NCBI GenBank assembly: GCA_963813435.1
Contig: CAWEYY010000003.1
Span: 806,001-870,000, forward strand
Length of the DNA: 64,000 nt
Direction: 5' to 3'
Source: AC-32 sp963813435
GTDB taxonomy: Bacteria; Actinomycetota; Thermoleophilia; Gaiellales; Gaiellaceae
The first letter of the stretch is position 1, and each line of letters starts with the position of its first letter. A program made the position numbers and the translations under genes. Below are positions 40,805 to 49,424 of the stretch, piece after piece. The notes under the pieces were generated by a model. The model made no database searches, had not been told where the DNA came from, and saw only the letters and a program-made list of their open reading frames with translations.

Positions 40805-42157
40805 TCAAGGCTCCGTGTGCACGATCACGTCAGCGATCTCGGGGAGCTCGCGGCGGATCCGCTCCTCGATCTCGCTCGCGCGCAGGTGCGCGTCGGCGAG
40901 CGACGCGTGGGGGTCGAGCCCGATCGTCAGGTATGCGAGCAGGCCGTCGTCGGTGCGAAGAAAACGGAGCTCGCGCTGCTCTGCGCCGATCGTCTCTCGC
41001 ACGATCTGCTCGACCACGGCCCGGTCGGCGACTGCGTCGTCGGCGCTTCGCCCCTCACCCGCCTCCTTGAGCGGCTCGAGATGCGTCTGCACGGCGCCCA
41101 CCTCGGCGACCGACTCTACGATCGCGCGCTCGACCTCGCTCGCCACCTCGTGCGCCTCCTCGAGCGGCAGCTCGCCGGGGAGCTTCAGGTGCAGCGAGAC
41201 CTCCGTGCGGTCGCCCACGCGCACGATCGTCAGGTTGTGGATCTCGCGCACGCGCGGAACCCTCTGTGCGGCGGCGAGCGCCCGCTCGCGCAAGGCGGCC
41301 TCGTCGACCCTCGGCTCGACGTGGACGACGACGTCGCTCCTCGGCAAGACGCGGTGGACGGCGTCCTCGACGGAGTCGGCCGCCGCGTGACCCTGGCCGA
41401 CCCCGGCTCCGGCCGGGACCCCGATCACGACGTCCGCGAACTGCCGGCCCGCGGCCTGGCGCATCCGCAGGCGCCTCAGCTCGACCGGCGGCTCGATCGC
41501 CCCGATCGCCGCGACCGCTGCTGCCTCTGCCTCGCTCGGGACGCGGTCCATCAGCACGTCCACATTCATGCGCATCAGCCTGCTCGCGGCCAGGAGCACG
41601 AGCGCGGCCACGAACAGCGCGGCGACCGAGTCGGCCCAGTAGTAGCCGGCGGTTGCGGCCGCGAGCCCGATCAGGACCGCCGTCGAGCCGGCGAGGTCGC
41701 TCGTGAAGTGGAGCGCGTTCGCCTGCAGCGCCGGGCTCCCCAGCCGCTTGCCCGCGCGGTGCGAGACCAACGCCCGGCTCGCGTCGACGGCGATCACCGC
41801 GCCGACGACCACGAACGCGTACCACTTCGGGTCGACCTGTCCGGGCGCGTGGTCGGTCAGGCGCAGGATCGCGCGCCAGCCGATCCAGAGGCTCGCCACG
41901 ACGAGGATCGCCGCCTCCGCGAGCGCGGCCAGGTGCTCCGCCTTCCCGTGGCCGTACGCGTGGCCGGGATCGGCCGGGCGCACGGCGACCCCGAGCGCCA
42001 CGAACGTCAGCAGCGCAGCGACAAGGTCGGTCCCGGAGTGGACGGACTCCGAGAGCAGGCCAAGGCTGTGCGTGGCAAGGCCCGTGCCGAGCTTGAGCGC
42101 GATCAGCGCGCAGGCCGCGAGCACGGAGATGAGCGCCGTTCGCCGCTGCGGTGTCAT
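40805..42157 (-). CDS. cation diffusion facilitator family transporter with three cytosolic domains
   Basis: A 450-residue CDF protein. Six hydrophobic segments occupy about 1-205 with the metal-site motifs LLSESVHSGTDLVAALLTF near 32 and ALHFTSDLAGSTAVLIG near 148 (HxxxD forms), and GHAYGHGKAEHLAAL between. The cytosolic part is long, with several ferredoxin-like dimerisation units (ADVVIGVPAGAGV, then TEVSLHLKLPG, then AYLTIGLDPHASL) where one is usual. It likely exports zinc, iron or manganese. The ATG at 42157 is preferred to a GTG at 42175. Confidence 0.9.
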   Translation of the reverse strand: MTPQRRTALISVLAACALIALKLGTGLATHSLGLLSESVHSGTDLVAALLTFVALGVAVRPADPGHAYGHGKAEHLAALAEAAILVVASLWIGWRAILRLTDHAPGQVDPKWYAFVVVGAVIAVDASRALVSHRAGKRLGSPALQANALHFTSDLAGSTAVLIGLAAATAGYYWADSVAALFVAALVLLAASRLMRMNVDVLMDRVPSEAEAAAVAAIGAIEPPVELRRLRMRQAAGRQFADVVIGVPAGAGVGQGHAAADSVEDAVHRVLPRSDVVVHVEPRVDEAALRERALAAAQRVPRVREIHNLTIVRVGDRTEVSLHLKLPGELPLEEAHEVASEVERAIVESVAEVGAVQTHLEPLKEAGEGRSADDAVADRAVVEQIVRETIGAEQRELRFLRTDDGLLAYLTIGLDPHASLADAHLRASEIEERIRRELPEIADVIVHTEP

Positions 42158-42193
42158 CGCGGCGAAGAATGGCACGGGCTAGCCTGGAGGTCG

Positions 42194-42673
42194 ATGCGCT
42201 GGGACGAGTTCGCCGCCGCGTGCCCGGAGCTCGCCGCCCTCGGCGAGGAGCGCCTCCGAGCTCGGGAGCTCTGTCTCGTCGGGACCCTGCGCAGGAACGG
42301 TTGGCCGCGGATCACGCCGGTCGAGCCGGACTTCGTCGACGGCGAGCTCATGCTCGGGATGATGTGGCGTTCGCCCAAGGCGCTCGACCTGGAGCGCGAT
42401 ACGCGGCTCGTCGTCCACAGCATCGTCTCGAGCCGCATGGGAACCGAGGGCGACTTCAAGCTCTACGGCCGCGCGGTACAGGTCGACGACGCGGGCCGCC
42501 GCGCCCGCTACCGGGCGACGATCAAGGCGCGCATCGACTGGGAGCCCGACGAGCCGAACTACCACCTCTTCGCGATCGACGTCGACTCCGCCGGGTTCGT
42601 CATCTTCGGAAAGGGCGGGTACGGCCTCGCCTGGAGCCCGGCCGACGGCCTGCGCCGCTGGGAGCAGACCTAG
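42194..42673 (+). CDS. pyridoxamine 5'-phosphate oxidase family protein
   Basis: A 159-residue split-barrel flavin-type protein. It begins MRWDEFAAACPELAALGEER, then LCLVGTLRRNGWPRITPVEP (the strand pair that binds FMN or F420) and RDTRLVVHSIVSSRMGTEGDFKLYGRAV. Members reduce or oxidise small cofactors such as F420-linked substrates, PNP or heme products. GGAGG lies three bases before the start codon region at 42186-42190. Its stop overlaps the convergent HPPD stop in the shared CTAG at 42670-42673. Confidence 0.82.
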   Translation: MRWDEFAAACPELAALGEERLRARELCLVGTLRRNGWPRITPVEPDFVDGELMLGMMWRSPKALDLERDTRLVVHSIVSSRMGTEGDFKLYGRAVQVDDAGRRARYRATIKARIDWEPDEPNYHLFAIDVDSAGFVIFGKGGYGLAWSPADGLRRWEQT

Positions 42674-43770
42674 AGGTTTCCGCGGAGCGCCTGCTCGCGC
42701 TCTATGGACTCGAAGAGGGCCTTGAAGTTGCCCTCGCCGAAGGTCGTCGCGCCGTGGCGCTCGATCACCTCGAAGAAGACCGTCGGCCGGTCCTGCGCGG
42801 TCTTCGTGAAGATCTGGAGCAGGTACCCGTCCTCGTCGCGGTCGGCGAGGATCTTCAGCCGCTTCAGGTCGGCGTAGTTCTCGGAGATCTCCCCCACGCG
42901 GCTCTCGACCTCTTCGTAGTAGGCATCCGGAGTGTCGAGAAACGGCACCCCGCGCTCCTTCAGCGCCTGGACGGTGCCCACGATGTCCTGGCTCTGCATC
43001 GCGATGTGCTGCACGCCCGGGCCGTGGTTGAACTCGAGGTACTCCTCGATCTGGCTCTTGCGCTTGCCCTCGGCAGGCTCGTTGATCGGGAACTTGATCT
43101 TCCCGCTCCCGTCCGCCATCACCTTCGACATCAGAGCCGAGTACTCGGTCTGGATCTGGTCGTCGCCGAAGTGGACGATGTTCGTCATCCCGAAGACGCG
43201 CTCGTAGAACTCGACCCAGTGGTTCATGCGCCCGAGCTCGACGTTGCCGACGACGTGGTCGAAGCTGATCAGGCCCACGCCCTCGGACGGCTGGCCGTTC
43301 TCTGCAGCGGAGCGATAGCCGGGCAGGAACGCCCCCGCGTAGTCACGGCGGTTGACGAAGGTGTGGATCGTGTCGCCGTACGTTCCGATCGCCGAGAGCT
43401 CGACCCGGCCGAGCTCGTCCTCGAGCCAGTGCGGCTCCGCGATCCCTCGCGCGCCGCGTTGCACCGCCTGGCGGTAGGCCTCGTCCGCGCTCGGCACCTG
43501 GAGGGCGATCACCTTCGCGCCGTCCCCGTGGCGGCCCGCGAACTGGGTGATCTCGTGATCGGCGCGCAGGCCGCTGGTCACGACCAGGCGGATCTCGCCC
43601 TGCTCGAGCACGTACGAGGCGCGGTCGCGCACGCCTGTCTCGGGCCCCGCGTAGGCCGTCGGCGTGAAGCCGAACGCGTGCTCGTAGTAGTAGGCGGACT
43701 GCTTCGCGTTGCCGACCCACAGCTCGACGTGATCCCACCCGTCGAGCGGCATGAAGTCGCTGTTGCTCAC
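42670..43770 (-). CDS. hppD: 4-hydroxyphenylpyruvate dioxygenase
   Basis: A 366-residue Fe(II) dioxygenase that makes homogentisate from 4-hydroxyphenylpyruvate. Two vicinal-oxygen-chelate modules are present. The first starts WDHVELWVGNAKQSAYYYEH. The second carries the iron ligands: FDHVVGNVELGRM near 190 (His), GPGVQHIAMQSQDI near 270 (His), and LQIFTKTAQDRPTVFFEVIER near 335 (Glu). The C-terminal GATTFGEGNFKALFESIEREQ helix closes the active site. The GTG at 43770 is the natural start. The product feeds HmgA at 37 kb. Confidence 0.95.
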   Translation of the reverse strand: MSNSDFMPLDGWDHVELWVGNAKQSAYYYEHAFGFTPTAYAGPETGVRDRASYVLEQGEIRLVVTSGLRADHEITQFAGRHGDGAKVIALQVPSADEAYRQAVQRGARGIAEPHWLEDELGRVELSAIGTYGDTIHTFVNRRDYAGAFLPGYRSAAENGQPSEGVGLISFDHVVGNVELGRMNHWVEFYERVFGMTNIVHFGDDQIQTEYSALMSKVMADGSGKIKFPINEPAEGKRKSQIEEYLEFNHGPGVQHIAMQSQDIVGTVQALKERGVPFLDTPDAYYEEVESRVGEISENYADLKRLKILADRDEDGYLLQIFTKTAQDRPTVFFEVIERHGATTFGEGNFKALFESIEREQALRGNL

Positions 43771-45302
43771 GTCTCTGATCTTACTGGGGTGCTCTGCGGG
43801 GAGACCTCTGCGCCGGCGGGAACGTCCTCTGCAAGCCCCTTCTTCAGCGGAACCTCTCGCACCCAGAGGAGCGAGACGACGAAGACGGCCACGCAAAGAC
43901 CCGCGGCCGCGAGAAAGGCCGGAGTGATCGCGTTCGCGAGCGCCTCGCGTCCTCCGAGCGGGAGCCGGTGGATCACAGCGCCGTCGATGCTCGCGCCCGG
44001 CGGCAGGTTCTGGTTCACGATCACGCCCATCAGCGTCACACCAAGCGTCGCGCCGATCGAGCGCGAGAACTGTGCGAGCGCCGTCGCCGAGCCCATCGCG
44101 CGCCGAGGGACCGAGTTCTGTACCGACAGGACGAAGATCTGCATCATCATCCCGAGCCCGATTCCGGCGAGGACCATGTTCCGCGCGGCCTCCCGGTTGG
44201 TCGTGTTGACGCCCATCTTCCAGAGCAAGATCTCCGCCGCGCCGAGCACGACCGGACCGATCAGCGTGTTCGGCCGGTAGCGGCCGGTGCGCGAGACGAT
44301 CTGGCCCGAGACGAAGCTCGTGATCACGGCTCCGAGCAGGAGCGGCGTGAGCACCACGCCCGACGACGTGGCCGAGGTGCCGATCACACCCTGCACGAAG
44401 AGCGGGACGAAGCTGATCGTCCCGAACATCGCGGCCCCGACGAGCGCCATGCACGCGACGCTCGAGGCGACCGTCTGGTTGCGCAGCAGGTCGAAGGGCA
44501 GGATCGGCTCCGGCACGCGCCGCTCGACGAGCGCGAAGATCGAGAGCGCGACCGCAGAGGCGAGCAGGGCGCCGATCACGTGGACAGAACTCCAGGCGTA
44601 GTCGCGCCCGCCCCACACGAGCCCGAGTAGGAGGGCGGTCGTACCGAGCGCGAGGATCGCAGCGCCGAGCCAGTCGATCGAGTGCTCGAGCCGCTGTCGC
44701 CTGCGCGGCATCGTCACGACGATCACCGCGAGCGCGACCCCGCCGATCGGCAGGTTGACGTAGAAGATCCAGCGCCAGCTCAGGTTGTCGACGATGAAGC
44801 CGCCGAGCAGCGGCCCGATGATCGACGCGGCTGCGAAGACCGATCCGATCAGCCCCTGATATCGGCCGCGATCGCGGGGCGGCACGATCATCCCGATCAT
44901 CGCCAGCGTCAGCGGGAAGATCCCGCCCGCGCCAAGCCCCTGAATCGCGCGGAAGACGACGAGCTGCAGCATTGACTGCGAGAGCCCGCACAGCGCCGAT
45001 CCGAAGAGGAAGATCGAGATCGCGACGATGAACAGCGGCTTGCGGCCGTAGACGTCGCCGAGCCTCCCGTAGAGCGGAACGGTGACGGTCGCGCCGAGCA
45101 TGTACGCGGTGAAGACCCACGCGTACTGACTGATCCCGCCGAGCTCGGACACGACCCGTGGCAGCGAGGTCGCGACGATCGTCTGGTCGAGCGCCGCCAG
45201 CAGCAGCGCCACCATCAACCCGGAGTAGATCGCGAGGATTCGCCCGATCGAGTAGCGGTACCCGGGAGGCGTCCGGGCCAGCCGCTCTCGAACCGCGCTC
45301 AC
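43767..45302 (-). CDS. EmrB/QacA-type MFS drug efflux transporter (14 TM)
   Basis: A 511-residue major facilitator of the DHA2 group. The antiporter motif DQTIVATSLPRVVSELGG near 35 and motif A YGRLGDVYGRKP near 75 are present, along with about 14 hydrophobic segments. It exports drugs or metabolites using the proton gradient. The GTG at 45302 overlaps the DMT transporter stop (GTGA), and the stop overlaps the start of the HPPD gene by four bases, so the exporter is translationally tied to tyrosine degradation. The substrate is unknown. Confidence 0.92.
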   Translation of the reverse strand: MSAVRERLARTPPGYRYSIGRILAIYSGLMVALLLAALDQTIVATSLPRVVSELGGISQYAWVFTAYMLGATVTVPLYGRLGDVYGRKPLFIVAISIFLFGSALCGLSQSMLQLVVFRAIQGLGAGGIFPLTLAMIGMIVPPRDRGRYQGLIGSVFAAASIIGPLLGGFIVDNLSWRWIFYVNLPIGGVALAVIVVTMPRRRQRLEHSIDWLGAAILALGTTALLLGLVWGGRDYAWSSVHVIGALLASAVALSIFALVERRVPEPILPFDLLRNQTVASSVACMALVGAAMFGTISFVPLFVQGVIGTSATSSGVVLTPLLLGAVITSFVSGQIVSRTGRYRPNTLIGPVVLGAAEILLWKMGVNTTNREAARNMVLAGIGLGMMMQIFVLSVQNSVPRRAMGSATALAQFSRSIGATLGVTLMGVIVNQNLPPGASIDGAVIHRLPLGGREALANAITPAFLAAAGLCVAVFVVSLLWVREVPLKKGLAEDVPAGAEVSPQSTPVRSET

Positions 45303-46213
45303 TCCTGCACCGTACCCACCGCTGGGCTGGGCGCGGGGGTACCTCGGGACGGGCGCGAGAGCAGGATCCCGGCCGCGATCGCGACGCCTCCCACCACCTG
45401 CGTTGTCGACAGCGGCTCGGAGAGGATCAGCACCGAGAAGACGGCGGCGAGGAACGGCTGCAGGTTCGCGTAGACGGACGCGCGCGAGGGCCCGACCCGG
45501 CTGATCCCGCCGAACCAGAGCATGTTCGCGACGACGAGCGGCCCGATGACTGCGAACGCGTACAGCAGCCAGATCGTCGCGCCCAGGTTGTAGTCCTGGG
45601 TCGCAAGCTGGTGCGAGCCCGCGATCAGGAGCGGCACCGTGCCCATCGCGAACGCGACCGTGCTCACGCGCAGCGTCGAGTAGCGGCGCAGGAGCGGGGA
45701 GACGCTGACCGTGTACCAGGCCCAGGTTGCCGAGGCGGCGAGCCCGAGCAGGTCGCCCCAGAGCTGCGCAGAGACCCCTCCCCCCGAACCAACCGCGACC
45801 AGCGCAGCACCGGCGCACGCGAGCACCGCTGCCCCCCAGAAGCGCGAGGTGAGCCGCTCGATCCCGAGCAGGAAGGCGAAGATCCCCGTCAGCACGGGCA
45901 GCGTCCCGAACAGCAGTGCCACGGTCGTCGCGGTCGTCAGCTTGATCGCGTACACGAACGCGAGTTGGTTGAGGAAGATCCCGATCCCCGCGGCAAGCCC
46001 GAGCACCGCGAGGTCGCGGCGGGCGATCCTGAGCGATCGCTCGCGCGCATAGGTGATCGCGCCGAAGATGAGCGTCGCCCCGCCGAAGCGGAAGCAGCTG
46101 TAGGCGACCGGCTGGAAGCCGTGCGAGAGGACGTACTTGGTGACGGTGAAGTTGAGGGCCCAGAGCGTCACCGTCGCCAGGAGCAGCACGTCGGCAAGCT
46201 CGGGGCGTCGCAT
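45299..46213 (-). CDS. EamA/DMT superfamily transporter
   Basis: A 304-residue protein with ten hydrophobic segments arranged as two EamA repeats: the first begins LATVTLWALNFTVTKYVLSH near 10, the second near 155 with GDLLGLAASATWAWYTVSVS. Prolines and glycines at the usual EamA places (VYANLQPFLAAVFSVLILSEPLS) are present. Likely a metabolite exporter. The ATG at 46213 begins the first segment; an upstream TTG-type extension is less likely. Confidence 0.9.
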   Translation of the reverse strand: MRRPELADVLLLATVTLWALNFTVTKYVLSHGFQPVAYSCFRFGGATLIFGAITYARERSLRIARRDLAVLGLAAGIGIFLNQLAFVYAIKLTTATTVALLFGTLPVLTGIFAFLLGIERLTSRFWGAAVLACAGAALVAVGSGGGVSAQLWGDLLGLAASATWAWYTVSVSPLLRRYSTLRVSTVAFAMGTVPLLIAGSHQLATQDYNLGATIWLLYAFAVIGPLVVANMLWFGGISRVGPSRASVYANLQPFLAAVFSVLILSEPLSTTQVVGGVAIAAGILLSRPSRGTPAPSPAVGTVQE

Positions 46214-46244
46214 CCGCTCGACACTACCCAGTAGGCTTGTGCGC

Positions 46245-46523
46245 ATGCGTGAGCCGTCTCGGGAGGACGTCGACGCGCTCGTCGGCCCGGCGACGCCGCA
46301 CTTCGCCTACCAGCTCCGCGCGCGTGTGCGCGAGCTCGTGGACGGGCTGCCGGACGACCACGAGGTGCGCCGCTACGCCGAGGAGAAGATGGCCCTGCTC
46401 GACCGCCTCGGGCACGCGTCCTCGAAGGCCGACGAAGGGCCGCGCATCCCACGCGAAGGGCCCGGGTGGAACGAGATCCCGAGCTCGGCGCCCGCGGACG
46501 ACCCGCTCCCGTCGCGGCAATGA
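46245..46523 (+). CDS. small hypothetical protein
   Basis: 92 residues from an ATG at 46245. The first 60 residues are helical and charged (SREDVDALVGPATPHFAYQL then ARVRELVDGLPDDHEVRRYA). The tail is proline-rich and probably disordered. It is divergent from the EamA gene and coupled by ATGA overlap to the enoyl reductase gene. Family unknown to me. Confidence 0.65.
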   Translation: MREPSREDVDALVGPATPHFAYQLRARVRELVDGLPDDHEVRRYAEEKMALLDRLGHASSKADEGPRIPREGPGWNEIPSSAPADDPLPSRQ

Positions 46524-47257
46524 GATTCGACGACGCCTCCGTGCTCGTCACGGGAGGCTCGCGAGGGATCGGGAAGACGACCGCGCTCCGATTCGCCGAG
46601 CTCGGAGCCAAGCGGGTCGCGATCGGCTACCTGCGGAACGACCGCGCCGCGGAGGAGGCCGCCGAGGAGCTGCGAGCCGCAGGCGCCGAGCCGCTCCTGC
46701 TGCGCGGCAATGTCTCCTCGGACCGCGTCGTCAAGGAGGCGGCCGAGCTCGGGCCGTTCGACGCGGTCGTCCACAACGCGGCGACCGGCGTGATCAGGCC
46801 CGCGCTCGAGACCGAGGACAAGCACTGGGACTGGACGCTGAACGCGAACGCGCGGGCGATGCTCTCGCTCGCACGCGCCCTCGCGCCGTCGATGCACGAG
46901 GGCTCCTCGTTCATCGGGATCTCGAGCCTCGGCTCGATCCGCGTGCTCGAGAACTACGTCCTGGTCGGCGTCTCGAAGGCGGCGCTCGAGGCGGTCGTCC
47001 GGTACCTCGCGGTCGAGCTCGCCCCGCGCGGGATCCGGGTGAACGCCGTCTCGGGCGGCGTGGTCGAGACCGGCGCGCTCGACCACTTCCCGAACCGTGA
47101 GCAGATGATCTCGGAGAGTCTGGAGCGCACGCCCGCGGGGCGGCTGGTCGAGCCGCGCGACATCGCCGACGCCGTCTGCTTCCTCTGCTCGGACGGCGCC
47201 GAGATGGTGCGCGGGCAGACGCTGATCGTCGACGGCGGCTTCTCGCTGCTCGCCTGA
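46520..47257 (+). CDS. fabL: FabL-type enoyl-[acyl-carrier-protein] reductase (SDR)
   Basis: A 245-residue short-chain dehydrogenase. The NADP loop is TGGSRGIGK at 11-19. The catalytic pair is Y146 and K153, spaced Y-x6-K (NYVLVGVSK) as in enoyl-ACP reductases rather than Y-x3-K of ordinary SDRs. The long segment AALEAVVRYLAVEL, then NAVSGGVVETGALDHFPNRE and RGQTLIVDGGFSLL, is close to Bacillus FabL as I remember it. It reduces trans-2-enoyl-ACP in the last step of fatty-acid elongation. The start codon overlaps the preceding stop. Confidence 0.87.
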   Translation: MRFDDASVLVTGGSRGIGKTTALRFAELGAKRVAIGYLRNDRAAEEAAEELRAAGAEPLLLRGNVSSDRVVKEAAELGPFDAVVHNAATGVIRPALETEDKHWDWTLNANARAMLSLARALAPSMHEGSSFIGISSLGSIRVLENYVLVGVSKAALEAVVRYLAVELAPRGIRVNAVSGGVVETGALDHFPNREQMISESLERTPAGRLVEPRDIADAVCFLCSDGAEMVRGQTLIVDGGFSLLA

Positions 47258-47883
47258 TGGAGCCGACCGAAGGGAATCTGCGTGCGTGGGAGGAAGCCCA
47301 CCGCAGCCTTCGTCGCCGCGGCGGGCGGCGCGGCCTGCCGAAGCCCGTGCGGGAGCGGCTGCCCGATCTCGAGGGCCGCAACGTCCTGCATCTGACCTGC
47401 GGGGCGGGGCGCGAGACCGCGGCGCTGATCGGCCTCGGCGCGCTCGTCACCGGTGTCGACGCCTCCGAGGAGACGGTGCGCAAGGCGCGGAAGCACCATC
47501 CGGACGCAGCGCTCGTCGCGGCCGACGTCGAGGAGCTGCCGGTCGAGCTGCGCCGCGGGCGGTTCGACCTCGTCTACTCGGCGTGGGGAACGCTCGCACT
47601 CGTATCGGACCTCTCGCGCTGGGCGGCCGGGGTCGCATCGGCGCTGCGGTCGGGCGGCGTACTACTTGCCTACGACGAGCACCCCGTGGCCGCGTGCCTC
47701 GACCAGATGCTCCACTGGCACGAGAGCTACTTCAGCGCGTGGCCGGTCGGCGCTGTCGTCGAGGCGGTGCTTGGCGCGGGCCTCGGGCTCGAGCGGCTCG
47801 AGGAGCTCCCGGACCCGAACCGCTTCGGCCGCCGCGAGGTGCGCGTGCCGGGCGACCTGATCGTGATCGCGCGCCGGCCCTAG
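47257..47883 (+). CDS. class I SAM-dependent methyltransferase
   Basis: A 208-residue protein. The SAM loop is VLHLTCGAGRETAALIGLGA near 43 and the acidic residue follows in VTGVDASEETV; FDLVYSAWGTLALVSDLSRW occupies motif post-I/IV. The protein starts TGATG-coupled to fabL, so they share a transcript. The substrate is unknown. The 3' end overlaps the convergent proline dehydrogenase gene by four bases. Confidence 0.85.
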   Translation: MEPTEGNLRAWEEAHRSLRRRGGRRGLPKPVRERLPDLEGRNVLHLTCGAGRETAALIGLGALVTGVDASEETVRKARKHHPDAALVAADVEELPVELRRGRFDLVYSAWGTLALVSDLSRWAAGVASALRSGGVLLAYDEHPVAACLDQMLHWHESYFSAWPVGAVVEAVLGAGLGLERLEELPDPNRFGRREVRVPGDLIVIARRP

Positions 47884-48800
47884 GCCGAGCCGTTTCGCCA
47901 CAGCAGGAGGCGGTGGAACGTGTCGGACGCGATGTACCCGGCGATCTTCGGGTTCTCCTGGAGCCGCCGCAGCGAGTAGCCGTACCACTGGTTCCCGAAC
48001 GGCGTGTAGATCCGGAGACGATGCCCCTCCCGAACGAGCTCGTCCGCGAGCTCGGGCAAAACGCCAAGCAGCATCTGCAGCTCGTACTCCTCCCGCCCCA
48101 ATCCGCGCTCGATCACGCCTGAGCGAGCCTGGTCGAGCAGCCAGCGGTCGTGCGTCGCCACGCCGACGTAGCAACCTGCGTCCCAGAGGCCTTCGAGCGC
48201 CTCCACGAACGCGTCCCGCACCTCGTCGAAGCCCTGGAACGCGACCTCAGGCGGTTCGAGGTAGATGCCCTTGCAGAGGCGGACGTTCGGCCGCAGCTCG
48301 GCGAGGGCACGCACGTCGTCCGCTGTCCGGCGCAGCCGCGACTGGAGGACGACCCCGACGTTCTCGTGCCCCGCGGCGCGCAGCTCGCGGTAGAGGCGAA
48401 TCGTGTCGTCGGTCGTCGACGAGTCCTCCATGTCGATCCGGACGAAGTTGCCCCGGTGCGCCGCGTGCGCGACGACGTCCTCGAGGTTCTCGCGGCAGAG
48501 GTCGTAGCCGAGCTTGAGCCCGAGGGCCGTCACCTTCACGCTCACGTTCGAGTCGAGCCCCTCGCGGTCGAGCGCCTCGAACGTCTCCCGGTAGGCCGCC
48601 GCGATCGCGCGTGCCTCGTCGGGGTTGGTGATCTCCTCGCCGAGAACGTCGATCGTCGCCAGCTTCCCCTCTGCGTTCAGCCTGCGAACGACCGCGATCG
48701 CGTCCTCGAGCTGCTCGCCGGCGATGTATCGCCCGGAGACCCGTCGAACGACGGACTTCGGGACGACGGGGAGCAGCCGGACGATGGCGCGGTCGAGCAA
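47880..48800 (-). CDS. putA: proline dehydrogenase
   Basis: A 306-residue monofunctional FAD-dependent enzyme oxidising proline to pyrroline-5-carboxylate. Barrel motifs include SVKVTALGLKLGYDL near 95, FVRIDMEDSSTTDDTIRLYR near 128, NVGVVLQSRLRRTADDV near 157, LCKGIYLEPPEVAFQG near 183, and the C-terminal YELQMLLGVLPEL and RIYTPFGNQWYGYSLRRLQE, which contact the substrate. The start is assigned to TTG at 48800, 12 bases after the MarR stop; no ATG is available before the domain. No adjacent P5C dehydrogenase. Confidence 0.92.
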   Translation of the reverse strand: MLDRAIVRLLPVVPKSVVRRVSGRYIAGEQLEDAIAVVRRLNAEGKLATIDVLGEEITNPDEARAIAAAYRETFEALDREGLDSNVSVKVTALGLKLGYDLCRENLEDVVAHAAHRGNFVRIDMEDSSTTDDTIRLYRELRAAGHENVGVVLQSRLRRTADDVRALAELRPNVRLCKGIYLEPPEVAFQGFDEVRDAFVEALEGLWDAGCYVGVATHDRWLLDQARSGVIERGLGREEYELQMLLGVLPELADELVREGHRLRIYTPFGNQWYGYSLRRLQENPKIAGYIASDTFHRLLLWRNGSA

Positions 48801-48811
48801 CCCGCCGGAGT

Positions 48812-49324
48812 CTACGAGTCGGCCTGCTCGCGGCGCTCGAACTCGAGCATCAGCCGCCGGAGGAGCGTGTTCAGCTGCCGCTTCTCCTCTTTGGTCAGCG
48901 CGGCGGCGACGAACGACTCCTTGGCCGCCTGCGCGCTGACGGACTTCGTCCAGACCTCCTGGCCAGCATCGGTCAGCTCGACGATCACGCTGCGCCTGTC
49001 CTCGGGATCGTGGACGCGGCGCACGAATCCGGCCTCCTCGAGCCGGTCTATGCGATTCGTCATCGCCCCGCTCGAGAGCTCGGCCCGCTTGCCCAGCTGC
49101 CCGATCGAGCGGCGGTGAGGCGGCCCGGAGAGCTGAAGGTTCGTCAGCGCCTTCCACTCGCCCTCGGTGAGGTCGAACTCGGCGAGCGTCTCGTCGAGCA
49201 TCCGGTTGAACCGCCTCCGCAGCCCGTTGATCCGGTCGACGATGCCCTCGACCTCGAGGTCGACCCCGGGGAGATCGTGCTGCTCGATCCAGGCGTCGAC
49301 GTGGTCGCGCTCGACTTTTGCCAC
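48812..49324 (-). CDS. MarR family transcriptional regulator
   Basis: A 170-residue winged-helix repressor. The dimerisation helices surround a DNA-binding domain at about 50-125: FDLTEGEWKALTNLQLSG, IGQLGKRAELSSGAMTNRID as recognition helix, and the wing FVRRVHDPEDRRSVIVELTD with the conserved DxRS. It is upstream of and close to putA on the same strand and probably regulates it and itself. A perfect 16-base palindrome lies 24 bases before its GTG start, a good autoregulatory site. Confidence 0.92.
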   Translation of the reverse strand: MAKVERDHVDAWIEQHDLPGVDLEVEGIVDRINGLRRRFNRMLDETLAEFDLTEGEWKALTNLQLSGPPHRRSIGQLGKRAELSSGAMTNRIDRLEEAGFVRRVHDPEDRRSVIVELTDAGQEVWTKSVSAQAAKESFVAAALTKEEKRQLNTLLRRLMLEFERREQADS

Positions 49325-49347
49325 GCTACGAAGTCTCCAACACTATT

Positions 49348-49363
49348 TTCTTGACGTCAAGAA
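49348..49363. promoter_or_regulatory. MarR-type operator TTCTTGACGTCAAGAA
   Basis: A perfect 16-base palindrome between the divergent MarR gene and a small plus-strand gene. It contains TTGACG (49351-49356), which with TAACCT at 49374-49379 and a 17-base spacer forms a plus-strand promoter. Repressor binding would block the -35 box. Confidence 0.7.
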
Positions 49364-49424
49364 GATTCAGGTGTAACCTTTTGCTTCGAGATCGAGATAC
49401 TTTACCTCGAGAGGGGGACGCGAG

